A stretch of DNA of 64,000 bases. Source: Cryptomeria japonica (taxonomy: Eukaryota > Streptophyta > Pinopsida > Cupressales > Cupressaceae). The notes under the pieces are model-generated. The model saw only the letters and a list, made by a program, of their open reading frames with translations. It was not told the DNA's origin and did not search any database. Position 1 is the stretch's first letter. Each line of letters begins with the position of its first letter. The translations under genes and the position numbers were made by a program. Positions 22,729-33,069 of this stretch are shown in pieces. The stretch is from positions 190,866,270-190,930,269 of the forward strand of contig NC_081415.1 of the NCBI RefSeq assembly GCF_030272615.1. The letters run 5' to 3'.

Positions 22729-24659
22729 CTATGATGAACTCCCTCCCTCAAAGCCACCTGGCCTCGACGGAGTCTAAGCCCTAGAAGGACCCACCTCACG
22801 ATCATCTCTCCTGCCCCCTCTATCTAGTGGTGGTGGAGGACGCATAACCCCACCGCTAGACACCTGTCTCCTCTGACTCCCTCCAGTGGCCATCGCTGTA
22901 CGTGATGGTCTCTGGAAGCTCCTAGCCCGCTGATCGGCTGGCACTACACCATAATAGAGATCTCGCCAGTAAGCGATCTCCTCCCCTGCCCATAGAACAT
23001 AGGCATATCTAGCCCCTGTGTCATCTACCGCCTGCCTCCCAGCCCTTAGTGTTGTCTTAGCCTTAGTGTAGCGCTGTATAGCTTGATCTCGCTCTTTCTC
23101 AGTATCTCTGAGCTACCTCGTGAGTCTATCCCTCTCCTTCTCCAAGTCCTGAATCTCATCTGCCTGTCCCTGGCAGATCTTCCTTAGCTCAACCAGCTCA
23201 TCCTCCTCTACCTCAGCCCCCTATACCTTTGCCTATGGCTCCCCTTGTATGGGTGCCTATGCCTATCCCTGTGCCAGTACCTGTACCTGCCTCTATCCCT
23301 ACACCTATCTAGGACCCTGTGCTGCTGGCACCTGTACTAGCAACCCACCGTAACCTCTCACCACCCAAACTAGTCTCTCCTCTCCACCCTCCCTCTATGG
23401 AACCACTCTCCTCTCTCCTACCACACCTTGCCTCCTCCATCGGCCTCTGCCCCCACCATCTCCATCATCATCATCATCTCCTCTGCCATCACCATCTATC
23501 AGCTCTCTAGGGTTTATTAGTCATGGGAAGGGATGTTCACCCCAATATGTAGTGTACTCTGCATCCATCCTTGCATCCTTGATCTCTAGCCACATATCTC
23601 ATGGCAAGGGAACCAGCTCCACCAACTGCATCACGGCCTGATCATATGATAGTAGTGGCCCAAAATGTGCCTGGTCGCACACTGTCCGCGCATACATACC
23701 TGAGCCCCATGGCATGTGCTGAATCCTGCCAAACTGTCTACCCACTCTGTCCACTAGCTGCCTCTCCAATACATATGACATCTGCCCAATCAAATATCTA
23801 CTCTGAAAGGTGTATGGTAACTCTACTACATCATCCTCCCACTGCTCGCACCCAAGGTATGACCTCCAAATCACCGTGTCGATCTCATCCAAGACTCGAC
23901 GCCAGTACTCCAATCTGCCAATCTGTGGGTGCAATGTAATCATGTCATACAAATGCACAAAGCTACGTCCATGCCCCCTACCCCTGAAGTGTATAAATCG
24001 TGTCACTGGCAGATGCTCATATGCCCACACCTGTAGCAATGTAACCACATATCCCAATCCTATAGATCCATGATAAACAAACTGATGCAGCTCGTAATAC
24101 AAGTGTGCTAGCACACACAGTCCCCAGGCATATTTGGTGTGTTGTGTAACCAGCGCCTCCAAGGTGCTCCCCCAGCCCATAGCCAAACCTCATGTCACCC
24201 TATCTAGACACAGGAATCCACTGATCACTCCTCCTAGCACTGTTGGTAGTGCTAATCTTGTAGCTATCATGGTGTCCCATGTGACATGTCCTGCCCTCAT
24301 ATCTAGTCATAGGTCTCGAAATACTCATCTCAGGCCATCCCTGTCTTTGTCTTGATCATAGGGTACTAACTCTCCATCAATTGGTATCCTCAGAATTTGG
24401 TATACATCCTCCAAGGTGACTATCATCTCACCCATTGGTAAATGAAACGTACAAGTCTCTGTGTGCCATCTCTCAGCCAGTGCAGTCAGCAAACTCATGT
24501 TCGCCTGAAACTCAGGCACATACAAAATGTGGCGTAGACTCATACCCTCAATGGCAACTTTGTCCTCGAATGTCAACTCTAGTCGCAACCTCTGAGTTGA
24601 TGGGAATATCTCCCATGACTCCAGCATAGGCAAATACTCCTGCAGTCAAGCAAATCAAT

Positions 24660-24935
24660 CATGTCAGTCCTAGTAACACTCACTATTCATCACAAAGTGT
24701 TTCTTCTATCCTAGTGACACTCACTGTTCATCACAAAGTGTTGCTTCTATCCTAGTGGTACTCCCTATTTATCACAAAGTACTACATGTTTGGCACTCCC
24801 TGTTCATCATAAAGTGTTGCTTGCATTTGCACTCACTGTTCATCACAAAGTGCTGCTCATATTGGTACTCCCTGTTCATCACAAAGTACTATGTCTTGGT
24901 ACTCACTGTTCATCACAAAGTGCCTTTGATTTATC
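24660..24935. repeat. Tandem repeat, CACTGTTCATCACAAAGTG units
   Basis: About seven degenerate units of 35-50 bp sharing (G)GTACTC(A/C)CTGTTCATCACAAAGTG(C/T)TGCT. Each unit contains the imperfect inverted repeat CACT...AGTG. It lies just upstream of the intron acceptor on the minus strand. Confidence 0.85.
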
Positions 24936-24939
24936 CTAT

Positions 24940-25120
24940 CCTAGGGCCTCTGCTTGAGTGAATCCTCTTGAATAGTTTCCTAATTGGCAATGTATGTTCT
25001 ATCACAGAATTGTCAATCCTAGCCCTATTTGCTATCCTAGTCTTCCCTAGAGGACCTGCTTGAGTGTATCATCTCAGCAACTTATCCAATCAACAACGTA
25101 TGTTCATCACAGAACTTTTG
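24940..25120. repeat. Direct duplication of about 105 bp in the intron
   Basis: Two diverged copies share GG(C/-)CT(C)TGCTTGAGTG(A/T)ATC, then CAA(T/C)GTATGTTC(T)ATCACAGAA. The copies start at about 24945 and 25050. Confidence 0.65.
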
Positions 25121-25129
25121 ATTTGACCT

Positions 25130-25400
25130 AGAAGACACAAATTCACATTTTTGGACACAAACGCGCTTTCATGACATAAATGTGCTTAGAGACTGCATAA
25201 ACGTGCCTGCCTAGCACAGATGTGCCTATGCTTTGCATAGACGCACCTAAAAGACACAAACGTGCCTACACAACGCAGACACAATCGCATCCTACACAGA
25301 CGCCTTTTTCGAAACAAACGCACCTGGCACAAACACAGACGCGCCTAGCCAGCATAGATGTGCCTGGCACCAACACAGACATGCCTACATGTTCTGGACA
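25130..25400 (-). repeat. Motif array GCGTCTGTGT in the PMD intron
   Basis: On the minus strand this reads GGCGCGTCTGTGTTTGTGCC, GGTGCGTTTGTTTCG, GGCGTCTGTGTAGG, GGCACGTTTGTGTC, GGTGCGTCTATGC, GGCACATCTGTGC and so on, every 15-30 bp. It is the same motif as in the sense leader, with the same orientation relative to the downstream ORF. Confidence 0.75.
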
Positions 25401-25654
25401 CTTTTTTGACATTTTCCTAAAGCGCATTTATTGCACTATCTAGCATGCATTTATGACAACAATTAATACAACAAAGTACAAGGGGTTTTGTGGTACTCAC
25501 CGGCTCTCCTGCCTTTGCTAGCCTCTAAAATCGACAAACGCAATTGAATCTATGAACCATTGCCATCGTTGCTGACTATTGCTGCTCTATCTCACTCTGC
25601 ACTCTGATCTCTTGAAGGTGTCGATGACATTGAGGATGTTTTCCCCTCGTGGTC

Positions 25655-25662
25655 TATTTATA
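25655..25662 (-). promoter_or_regulatory. TATA box of the antisense PMD gene
   Basis: The minus strand reads TATAAATA in the context GTCTATAAATAGAC (the plus strand is nearly palindromic here). It lies about 90 bp upstream of the ATG at 25566, a normal distance for a plant gene, and outside the LTR, so the antisense gene appears to have its own promoter. Confidence 0.6.
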
Positions 25663-25898
25663 GACTGCCCTAGCCTTAGTCCTAGCCCTCATTTCCCGAG
25701 TCAGTCTTCATTATCCTGTGATTCTGTCACTTTATTCGATCAGTCAATTCTAGCCTTTCTTTCTTATCGAGAGATTGTCTGTGATCTTTCTAGACATTTT
25801 CATCCAATCTCTCGAGGGGGCATATCATTCCCATCTTGGGGCAACTCTGTATCAGTTCATCTTATCTTCTTTGAAACAATGCGACAAGCTACATTGTC

Positions 25899-25914
25899 TC
25901 AAAGAGGGGCAAAA
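25899..25914 (+). other. Polypurine tract of Gypsy-A
   Basis: The purine-rich run AAAGAGGGGCAAAA immediately precedes the 3' LTR and is the expected plus-strand DNA primer site. Confidence 0.85.
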
Positions 25915-26554
25915 TGTAGACACCTAAAATTGTCATGTCTAATTAAAGAAATACTTTTATTTACTTAATTATCCCACTTCTTCTATTAATTAAATAAATC
26001 TTTATTTATTTAATTAATTCATTAGCCTTTTCTACCCATGACACATGTCATTCATCTCTTAATTCATAACTACCTACCCCTTTCATTATTTTATTATTTT
26101 CTTTACCTACCCTCTAATCATAGCCGACCTCCTTTTACACCTCTCAATCTTATCCCTCCATTTCATATAGTGTCTTCTATATAAGGAGATGCTTCCTTCA
26201 TTATCAAACCCTAACGACCTGGCTAATTCAATTATGCACTTGACTACACTATGCTTTGCACCTTCATATGCAGTCCTACTTGCAACCACATTCTGGTCTT
26301 TCTTGAGCTCTTGTGAACATAAAATCTGAGAGCAAATATATCAAGCAAGATCAATGGAGATAGGAAGAATGGAGATTCAAACCCTTTTGGACATGTGATG
26401 GTATAATCTTTGTGATTTCATTTGATTTGCATTGTCTTAGGTAATCTTCATATGTTATGGTGGATCTTTGTTGTTGTTAGGCTAGGGTTTTTATGGTTGA
26501 ATCCATTTAGTCTTTCAATATTATCATTGTTGTTATCCATTTTCACCTTATACA
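25915..26554 (+). repeat. 3' LTR of Gypsy-A
   Basis: 640 bp from TGTAGACACC to TTATACA. It aligns with the 5' LTR except for about 150 bp of AT-rich U3 units that are absent after ATGTCTAATTAAA. It keeps one 15-bp-arm hairpin (25985-26018) and the TATA box (26178-26185). Confidence 0.95.
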
Positions 26555-26945
26555 CCAGCTATCTTCAATTTTAGCCACCAAACAACTATTCACATTAGCA
26601 TTCATATGAAAAGGGTTACCTCTAGTCTATTTACCAGTAGCTATCAAATCTCCATTGCATCCCATGATCCTGCACACTCCTTTTTTAAACTCAAGGTGAT
26701 ATCATATATAATTTAGTTGTCCAAAACTCAACAAGTTATTTTTTAAACCTTTAACCAAATAAAAATCATTTGCATTACTCTTAACATTCAGTGAAATAGA
26801 TCCTTTACCTTTTGCCATGCAGGGTGAGTTATTACCAAATCTTACCACATTGCCATAAAACTCTTCAAGGGATATGAATTTGTTCTTATCATTGGTCATG
26901 TGATGTGAACAACCACTGTCTATTATCCACTCATCACTAGAGTCA
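26555..26945 (-). pseudogene. Copia-2 protease
   Basis: Starting at about 26935 it reads DEWIIDSGCSHHMT with the catalytic DSG, then KFISLEEFYGNVVRFGN, KGKGSISL and LKNNLLSFGQL, continuing to LVAKIEDSW at 26560, where Gypsy-A splits the element. A stop at about 26700 and one at 26620 interrupt it. Confidence 0.85.
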
Positions 26946-28012
26946 AACTAAGATACCAAAGCTTTTTCATCAGTCAGATCTTTCTTCACATCGACAAAGA
27001 CAATCTCCTCATTTTCATCATCTTCAGAGTCATCATCTTCAGATTCTTCATCTATCACACCTTCATCAACTGCAACACAGCATTGATTCTTCCCTTTTCC
27101 TTTATATTTCCTAAACTTCTCCTTTCTATCACTGTTAGGGAAATTGGCAGCAATATGTCCAATCTTATCACAAGAGAAACACTTAAGAGGTAGTTTACCT
27201 TTATATTTACTAGTGCCTCTTGGAATTCTCTTAGCCAGAAGAGCTTCAAACTCCATCAGATGGTCTTCATCATCATTATCTCCTCTACTACCTCCATGAC
27301 TAGATCTGCAATCATAACTATGACATGCATCTTTCCTTTTTCTCATAGGTGTGCCAGTTACAGATGCTTTAAAAGCTGATTTAGATGCCTTAGAAATACT
27401 ATTATCAAAACTATTTAATTCAAATGCAGTCAATTTAACAATAAGAGAATCAACAACGACTCTATCACTACTTACTGACCTTAACTCTTGAATAGCAAAA
27501 ACTCTTATAGCATAGGCAGGTAAAAGAGTTCTTAACATCTTACTTACAACAATGTCATCTTCAATCTTTCCTCCAGCACTTTTAATACCACCAACAACCT
27601 CTTTGATTCTTTATCCATACTGAGCTATATTTTCACATTCTACCATTCTCATATCATCAAATTCACCTCTAAGACTCTCTTCCTTAGCTTTTTGAACATG
27701 TTTATCACCACCATAGATTAGTTGCAATTTCTCATAAACTTTAAATATAGTTTATAATCCATGTACATCAATGTATTCAGTTTTAGACAGTGCACTTACA
27801 ATGGCTCCTAGTGCTTGATTGTTTTCTTGCTGCTCCTTAAGGTAATCAAGAGTTAGAGGACCGGTAGGAGGTACATAGATAGTAGGAACATGACACCAAA
27901 ACTAAGAACCCATACCTTTGATATAAATATTCATTTTTTCTTTCCAAATTGTGTATTTGTCCTTAGTAAACTTTGGACCCTCCTTCTTCATTTTCATGCG
28001 GATCTTTTCCTC
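26946..28012 (-). pseudogene. Copia-2 gag
   Basis: UBN2-type gag opening near 28000 (KMKKEGPKFTKDKYTIWKEKM). The middle has IYGGDKHVQKAKEESLRGEFDDMRM. The knuckle CFSCDKIGHIAANF (about 27135-27180) has lost its last Cys to Phe. An acidic tail (EESEDDDSEDDENEE) leads to the protease. Stops at about 27900, 27750, 27610 and 26948 break it. Confidence 0.85.
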
Positions 28013-28045
28013 AAGCAGTTAAGCTTATGCACACAGAGGACCAAT

Positions 28046-28057
28046 GCTCTGATACCA
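28046..28057 (-). other. Primer binding site, tRNA-iMet type (Copia-2)
   Basis: Element-sense TGGTATCAGAGC, two bases from the LTR edge at 28060. Confidence 0.93.
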
Positions 28058-28059
28058 AT

Positions 28060-29579
28060 TGTTATTTAGAGGATCTGGTTAATAATGAGAGGAGGGTGAA
28101 TCAATATTAACAACAAACTGAAATCTTAAACCAAACTAATCAATACTTCACCAAAACAAATCATAACTAGTATCGGTAGCCACTGAAATCAATCTACTAA
28201 TCATATTTATCAAACTACTCATTTAAGTGTTCCATATCATGCATGCAATAGAAAGATATCAACTCAACACATAAGAAATCAATCAACACATGAAAACCAA
28301 GATTTTCACATGGAAACCCAAATGAGAAAAACCACGGTGGGAATTGGTACCCACAAGATTTTTGCACTCTTTCGGAATGCACCCTGTTAGGAGCTTAGCC
28401 TAGTTAGGAGCTTACAATTATGCCCATTTAGGAAAAGAACTTGTTAGGAGTCCCCCGGTTAAGGCATTTACCTTAGCCCTGTTAGGAGCTTTACTCTATT
28501 AGGAGTAACCTTGTGAAAGGATTTAGAACCCAAGCTAATGAGTCACTCAGTGAAGGGATTTATACAATCAGGCCTATCAGGACCTACCCGGTTAATGGAT
28601 TTTGAGTCTGTTACAACTGTTAGGGAACAAAAGATGTATGATCTGAAAATAGCACTTTCTACTTGCTTGTACAAATCCTTCTCTATTCCAATCTGCTTCT
28701 CTCTTGCAAACACACACACTGGTTCAGCCACACACTCTTCTTCTGATCAGTGACATAGTAAATCATCACAGACTTACCCTAAATAGACTTTACAACTTAG
28801 TCGATTACAAAATCCTAACCTCATACTAAGATTTACATCATAGATCATCATAGATCTTTACAAATAATTATAGATTATCATATGGATCATTACAACAAAT
28901 TATAAATCAATTACAGTCATTGAATGATCACTGCACATCAATCTGATAGACTTTCAAACCCTTAGCTCATTCTACTAAGCACTTCGTTCATTCCCAAGAA
29001 ATTTGCTCCTTGTATGCGCCAAAACAACATCTTATCACTTCATGCAGATTCAACCATGTCATCACCATCTTACAAACATAATGTAATACACTGTCGAACT
29101 CAAAATCATTATTGGTTATAAGATTTGAATATCGATTCTTAAACCCTACTAAAACCCTATAGAAAATACATCAGTCAACCACAAACATGACTTTTGGTAC
29201 CCAAAATATGATTTGGTTTTGGTCATAACCTCGTTACAATGTTACAAACACATATTCCAAACCACAACACCAAATTCCTCATCAATCTCAAGATCCAATT
29301 ACTTAAGCATAACATAGTTTCATATTTATGGTTAAAGTCCTATCTACTAGTTAACTGTCAAATCCATTCCATAGCTTTCTGGTCAATTATAGATGACTTA
29401 GATAACATGATAGAACAATATAATCATAGTTACCATCAATGACAACACAAACTGGTCATCATATCATCAAACAACATCTCAACAATATCATCACCAACAA
29501 TCCTTATACCAATTCATCAATATCATCAACAGTTATGCCAATATTCATTCACATTATCAGTTATGCCAATATGCCAACA
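28060..29579 (-). repeat. 5' LTR of Copia-2
   Basis: A complete LTR of 1520 bp, TGTTATTTAGAGG to ATGCCAACA on the plus strand. The conserved hairpin is at 28337-28354. Its outer end abuts the Gypsy-B integrase frame at 29580; TTCAT (29580-29584) is the presumed TSD, whose partner was lost with the truncated left LTR. Confidence 0.92.
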
Positions 29580-30601
29580 TTCATCGCCAATTTCAAATCC
29601 TTATGTCTCCTCTTCTCATCTGCCTTCTCCTTATACTTTTTATTCATTTCCTTCATGTGATCTACAAAATATTCTACTTTTGAACTTCTTTGTTCTTCAC
29701 TGCTAATATCTCTTAATTATGATATATCTCTAGGATGCACTCCAGTAACAATCTCAAATGGTGTTCTTCGGGTACTCATATTTATTGAATTATTGTAGGC
29801 AAAATCTGATTGTGCAAGAATCAAATCCCAACTTCCGGTTTTATCTCCAACTAAACATCTCAACAAATTTCCCAAGCTCCGGTTAACTACTTTTGTCTGT
29901 TGATCAGTCTGTGGATGAAAAGTAGAATTGAACTTCAAATCTGTTTTCATCTTCTTCCAAAGTGTTCTCTAAAAATAGCCAACAAACTCAGTGTCTCTGT
30001 CTGAAACTATTCTCTTAGGTAACCCATGCAATTTCACTACTTCCTTGAAAAATAGGTCTGCTACATGTAGTGCATCTGATGTCTTCTTACAAGGTATAAA
30101 ATGAGCCATCTTTGAAAATCTATCCACTACCACAAATATAGAATCATTCCCACTCGGTGTTTTAGGAAATCAAAGTATGAAATCCATGCTTATAGCCTCC
30201 CAAGGTCTTACCGGTAGTGTCAAAGGTTTATAAAATCCCACATTCTGACTACTACCTTTTGCAACTTGACAAACTCTACAACTTTGCACATATTTCCTAA
30301 CATCCTTATGAATTTGGGGCCAAAAGTAATTCTCACTCACCAATGCTATTGTTTTGTCAATACCTAAATGTCTGGCTAATCCTCCACTATGTTTCTCCTT
30401 TATCAGATTCTCCCTCATAGAATTCTTAGGTATGCACAATTGAACTCCTCCGAATAACATCCCATCCTTAATGAAGTAATGCAACCACTTGCTTCTATCT
30501 ACCATAACTAGTTCTCTACATTCTTTCCAAGGTTCTGTAAAATTGGAGTTATCATCATACAAGGTCTTCAATTTCTCAAATCCTAGTATTATCACTCTCA
30601 T
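29580..30601 (-). pseudogene. Gypsy-B integrase
   Basis: 30170-30601 holds the HHCC domain (HSGGLARHLGIDKT, CRVCQVAKG) and the first catalytic region (WEAISMDFIL). 29717-29950 reads NSTFHPQTDQQTKVVNRSLGNLLR, where the family has GQTE; the catalytic Glu is Lys here. The tail HPRDIS, DHMKEMNKKYKEKADEKRRHKDLKLAM runs to the Copia-2 border at 29580. Stops at 29955 and 30169 break the frame. Confidence 0.88.
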
Positions 30602-31705
30602 CTTTGTCAGTAAATTCCTTCACCTACTCAGTGCATCAGCAACTTTGTTGAATTTCCCACTTCTATGTTTCAACACAAAGGTGTAACTCTACAAAAATTC
30701 TACCCATCTCATATGTCTCTGATTCAACTTACTCTAATTGTTCAAATACTGCAAGGCTTGATGATCCGTATACAACACAAAATCCTTAGGCAATAGGTAT
30801 TGTCTCCACTTCTTCAAGGCTTGAACTATGGCATAAAACTCATGATTATACACTAAATATCTCCAGTGAGCATCATTCAATTTCAAAATGAAATAATCTA
30901 CTGATCTCCCTTCCTAACTCAAGACTGCTCCTGTTGTTATTCCACTTGCATCACAATCCACTTGAAATACTTTATTGAAATCCGGTAAAGCTAACATAGG
31001 CTACTCAATCACTTTCCTTTTCAACAGCTCAAAAATTTTGTTTTCTCTGGTGGTCAACTTGAATTCCTTCCGATCTCCCCTCATGGTCTTAGTTATAGGG
31101 TTACAAACTAAACTAAAATTTCTGATGAATTTTTGATAGAAAGTAGCCAATCCATGAAATGATCTTACCTCTCCAATGCTTTCTGGTGTAGGCCACTCAA
31201 CAATTGCTTTTAATTTCTTGGGGTCCATCTTCAAACCATCCTCAGATATCACAAATCCCAAATAGACTAACTCATTTTTCATGAAAGTACACTTCTTAAG
31301 ATTTATCAATAGCTTTTCTTCTCTCAACGTCTGCAAACCTTGTCTCAAATACAACAAATGCTCCTCTTTTGTCTTACTAAAAATCAAAATGTCATCCAAA
31401 TATACAATAACAAACTTACCCAAGAATTTATTCAATACCTCATTTATCAGCCTCATGAAATTACTCGGTGCATTAGTTAACCCAAAAGGCATCACGAACC
31501 ATTCATAGAGTCCTTCATTTGTCTTGAATGTTGTCTTCCACTCATCTCCTTCTCTAATCCTTATCCGATGATATCCACTTGTCAAATCTATCTTTGTAAA
31601 GTATTTGGCTCTACTCAAACAATCCATTACGTCATCCATCCTAGGCAAAGGAAACCAATATTTCACTGTGATCTTGTTTATTGCTCTAGAATCAATACAC
31701 ATTCT
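30602..31705 (-). pseudogene. Gypsy-B reverse transcriptase and RNase H
   Basis: 31001-31702 is an open RT frame: [63 protein letters not shown] and an intact catalytic box YLDDILIFS at about 31395, then [18 protein letters not shown]. RNase H (about 30610-31000) is degraded but legible. This is one of the better kept open frames of the window. Confidence 0.9.
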
Positions 31706-32490
31706 CCATTCTTTCTAGGTGCTAATACTACTAGTACTACATAAGGGCTCAGACTTTCTCTGATCAAACATTTCTTCAACAGATCCTGTACTTGTCTATT
31801 CAGTTCTTCATTCCTTGTCAGTGTCATCCAGTGTGCAGCTTTGTTAGGAAAACTAGGTTTGGGAACAAAGTCCATGCAATGACTGATACTTGTCACAAGT
31901 GGAAATCCATCAGATACATTATCTAAAATGATATCTTCATATTCTGTTAGCAAATATTTTATCTCTTCTGGTTGTTCCTTTTCATCCCCTGGATTCTTAG
32001 TCTTCTTAGGAATTAAGGCAAAACATGCATTCTCATGTCTCAATCCATCCAGGAATTTCCTTCCATCCACCAAATAGATTCTAGCATTCATACAAACTTC
32101 ACTCTTCAAAGGTTCCTCCAAGGGAAACAAGGTTTGCTTCATCACATTGGCCACAATAGTGTATGTATTCTTCCTCCCATCATGTATTGCATGTCTATCA
32201 AACTGCCAAGGTCTGCCCAACAAAAGATGACAAATATCCATAGGCATAATATCACACAAGTCTTAATCATGACAATTCCTAAATTTCAATTTTACCAAAC
32301 ATTTCTCATTTACTAACAACTTGTGTTCATCCTGAATCCATGCTATCTGATAAGGCTTAGGGTGTTTTAATCTTTCCAAATTCAACTTATTCACCATCTC
32401 TTCTGAAACAAGATTATCTGAACTACTACTATCAATAAAAACTTTATAGCACTTACCTAATACCTTACATCTGGTCTTGAACAAATTCTT
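31706..32490 (-). pseudogene. Gypsy-B protease
   Basis: 32263-32484 reads KCYKVFIDSSSSDNLVSEEMV: the catalytic loop is DSSS where DSGS is usual. 31990-32260 reads CDIMPMDICHLLLGRPWQFDRHAIHDG, the second protease box, and continues into a linker before RT. A stop separates the two at about 32262. Confidence 0.83.
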
Positions 32491-32838
32491 CCTCTATAAG
32501 GGCTCTTCATCTCTCTTGGTATGACACAAATCTCTCCTCATCATCAACGATTCTCCATCTTCTGGTTTATTATCTGATCCGGTGGGGTTTTCTTCCACCA
32601 CTGCTGCTCTTTTGGTATTCTTTGTCTTCTTACACTTGAAAGCACGATGTCCTTCTCCTCCACACTTAAATAAATTTCCTCTAAATGTTCTCTTGTCTTG
32701 TCTTCCAAAGTTCTCATTCTGGTAGCCATCCAGTTCTCTCCTCGGATAAAAATTTATATCATCTTTCTGGTATGAATTACCTTCTTTGCTTACTTCCTTG
32801 TCCTTCATCTGATGTGTACAGATTCCTCTACCTCTGGT
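32491..32838 (-). pseudogene. Gypsy-B gag C-terminus with zinc knuckle
   Basis: This reads RYTRGRG (an Arg/Gly patch), then LFKCGGEGHRAFKC, a CCHC knuckle that has lost its first Cys. It is cut at 32839 by Copia-3; the upstream gag resumes at 38635 in an Arg-rich stretch. Confidence 0.8.
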
Positions 32839-32843
32839 ATATC

Positions 32844-33069
32844 TCCAAAACCAAGAGTTCAAACAATATCTTCAATATAACCAAGTAATCTCCAAGTCAT
32901 TCCAAGTGTCGGTGAACAATATAACCTGTCGGTGAACCAGATACCAGTGACTGTGCATAAGTCACTGAACATACCAGTGAACATAAACAAGAATCTCCAA
33001 GTGCTGATAAGTGTTGACAAGTGTTGACATCAATGACAAAACCATATCAACATATCCAAAATACCAACA
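32844..33069 (-). repeat. 3' LTR of Copia-3, internal deletion
   Basis: 226 bp matching the inner end of the 5' LTR (from about 38407 to 38629; CCAAAACCAAG to AAAATACCAACA). The rest, about 825 bp, is missing, yet the TSD ATATC directly precedes the remnant, so the deletion began at or within a base or two of the LTR end. Confidence 0.88.

Larger units (their letters stand above)
24640..25500 (-). other. Intron of the antisense PMD gene
   Basis: The donor GTGAGT at 25500-25495 and acceptor TTGACTGCAG ending at 24640 join exon 1 and exon 2 in frame (Glu-Pro | Glu-Tyr-Leu-Pro). The intron holds three repeat blocks described separately. It is predicted by consensus and frame only. Confidence 0.7.
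22774..25566 (-). pseudogene. Antisense plant mobile domain (PMD) gene captured in Gypsy-A
   Basis: A complete but mutated gene model opposite to gag-pol. ATG at 25566 (context AACGATGGC); exon 1 spans 25566-25501 (22 codons) and ends at a consensus donor CCG|GTGAGT. An 861-bp intron (25500-24640) ends TGCAG. Exon 2 starts at 24639 in phase 0 and stays in one frame to TAG at 22774-22776 (an alternative TAG is at 22729). Exon 2 first encodes a PMD (PF10536-type): LRHILYVPEFQANMSLLTAL, ERWHTETCTFHLPMGEM, TLEDVYQILRIPIDG, then WAYEHLPVTRF, WRSYLGCEQWEDD, PYTFQSRYLIGQMSYV. Low-complexity acidic sequence follows (about 23280-23540), then a coiled coil (about 22980-23190, LEKERDRLTR). In-frame stops (exon 1 codon 14; near 24325, 24310, 24195, 23599, 23530 and 23115) are mostly CAG to TAG or CGA to TGA. 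PMD proteins are linked to silencing and to transposons; this one's role is unknown. Confidence 0.8.
10459..26554 (+). mobile_element. Gypsy-A, full-length Ty3/Gypsy element of the Tat lineage
   Basis: A 16.1-kb plus-strand element with both LTRs, a primer site, a 2.2-kb leader, gag, PR, RT, RNase H, a second RNase H, INT, a 4.9-kb 3' region holding an antisense gene, and a polypurine tract. The target duplication is CCAGT (10454-10458) and CCAGC (26555-26559), one transition apart; the Copia reading shows CCAGC is original. Two RNase H domains and long flanking regions are the mark of the Tat clade (Ogre/Retand relatives). By eye the shared LTR portions differ at a few percent. Coding regions carry many stops and several frameshifts. 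Confidence 0.93.
5545..29579 (-). mobile_element. Copia-2, Ty1/Copia element split by Gypsy-A family insertions
   Basis: A minus-strand Copia element whose parts lie at 5545-9116, 9870-10458 and 26555-29579. Removing the solo LTR (9117-9869) and Gypsy-A (10459-26554) rejoins one element in the order 5' LTR, PBS, gag, PR, INT, RT, RNase H, 3' LTR. Its right LTR ends at 29579 directly inside the Gypsy-B integrase frame, so Copia-2 jumped into Gypsy-B. The left LTR has lost its outer part. All reading frames are decayed. Confidence 0.92.

Noticed and set aside
23599-23939. Plus-strand ORF over the PMD exon
   Set aside because: The minus-strand frame has the domain motifs; the plus-strand reading is its complement.
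24660-24935. CRISPR-like array
   Set aside because: Repeats are degenerate, spacers are repeats themselves, and the context is a plant retroelement.
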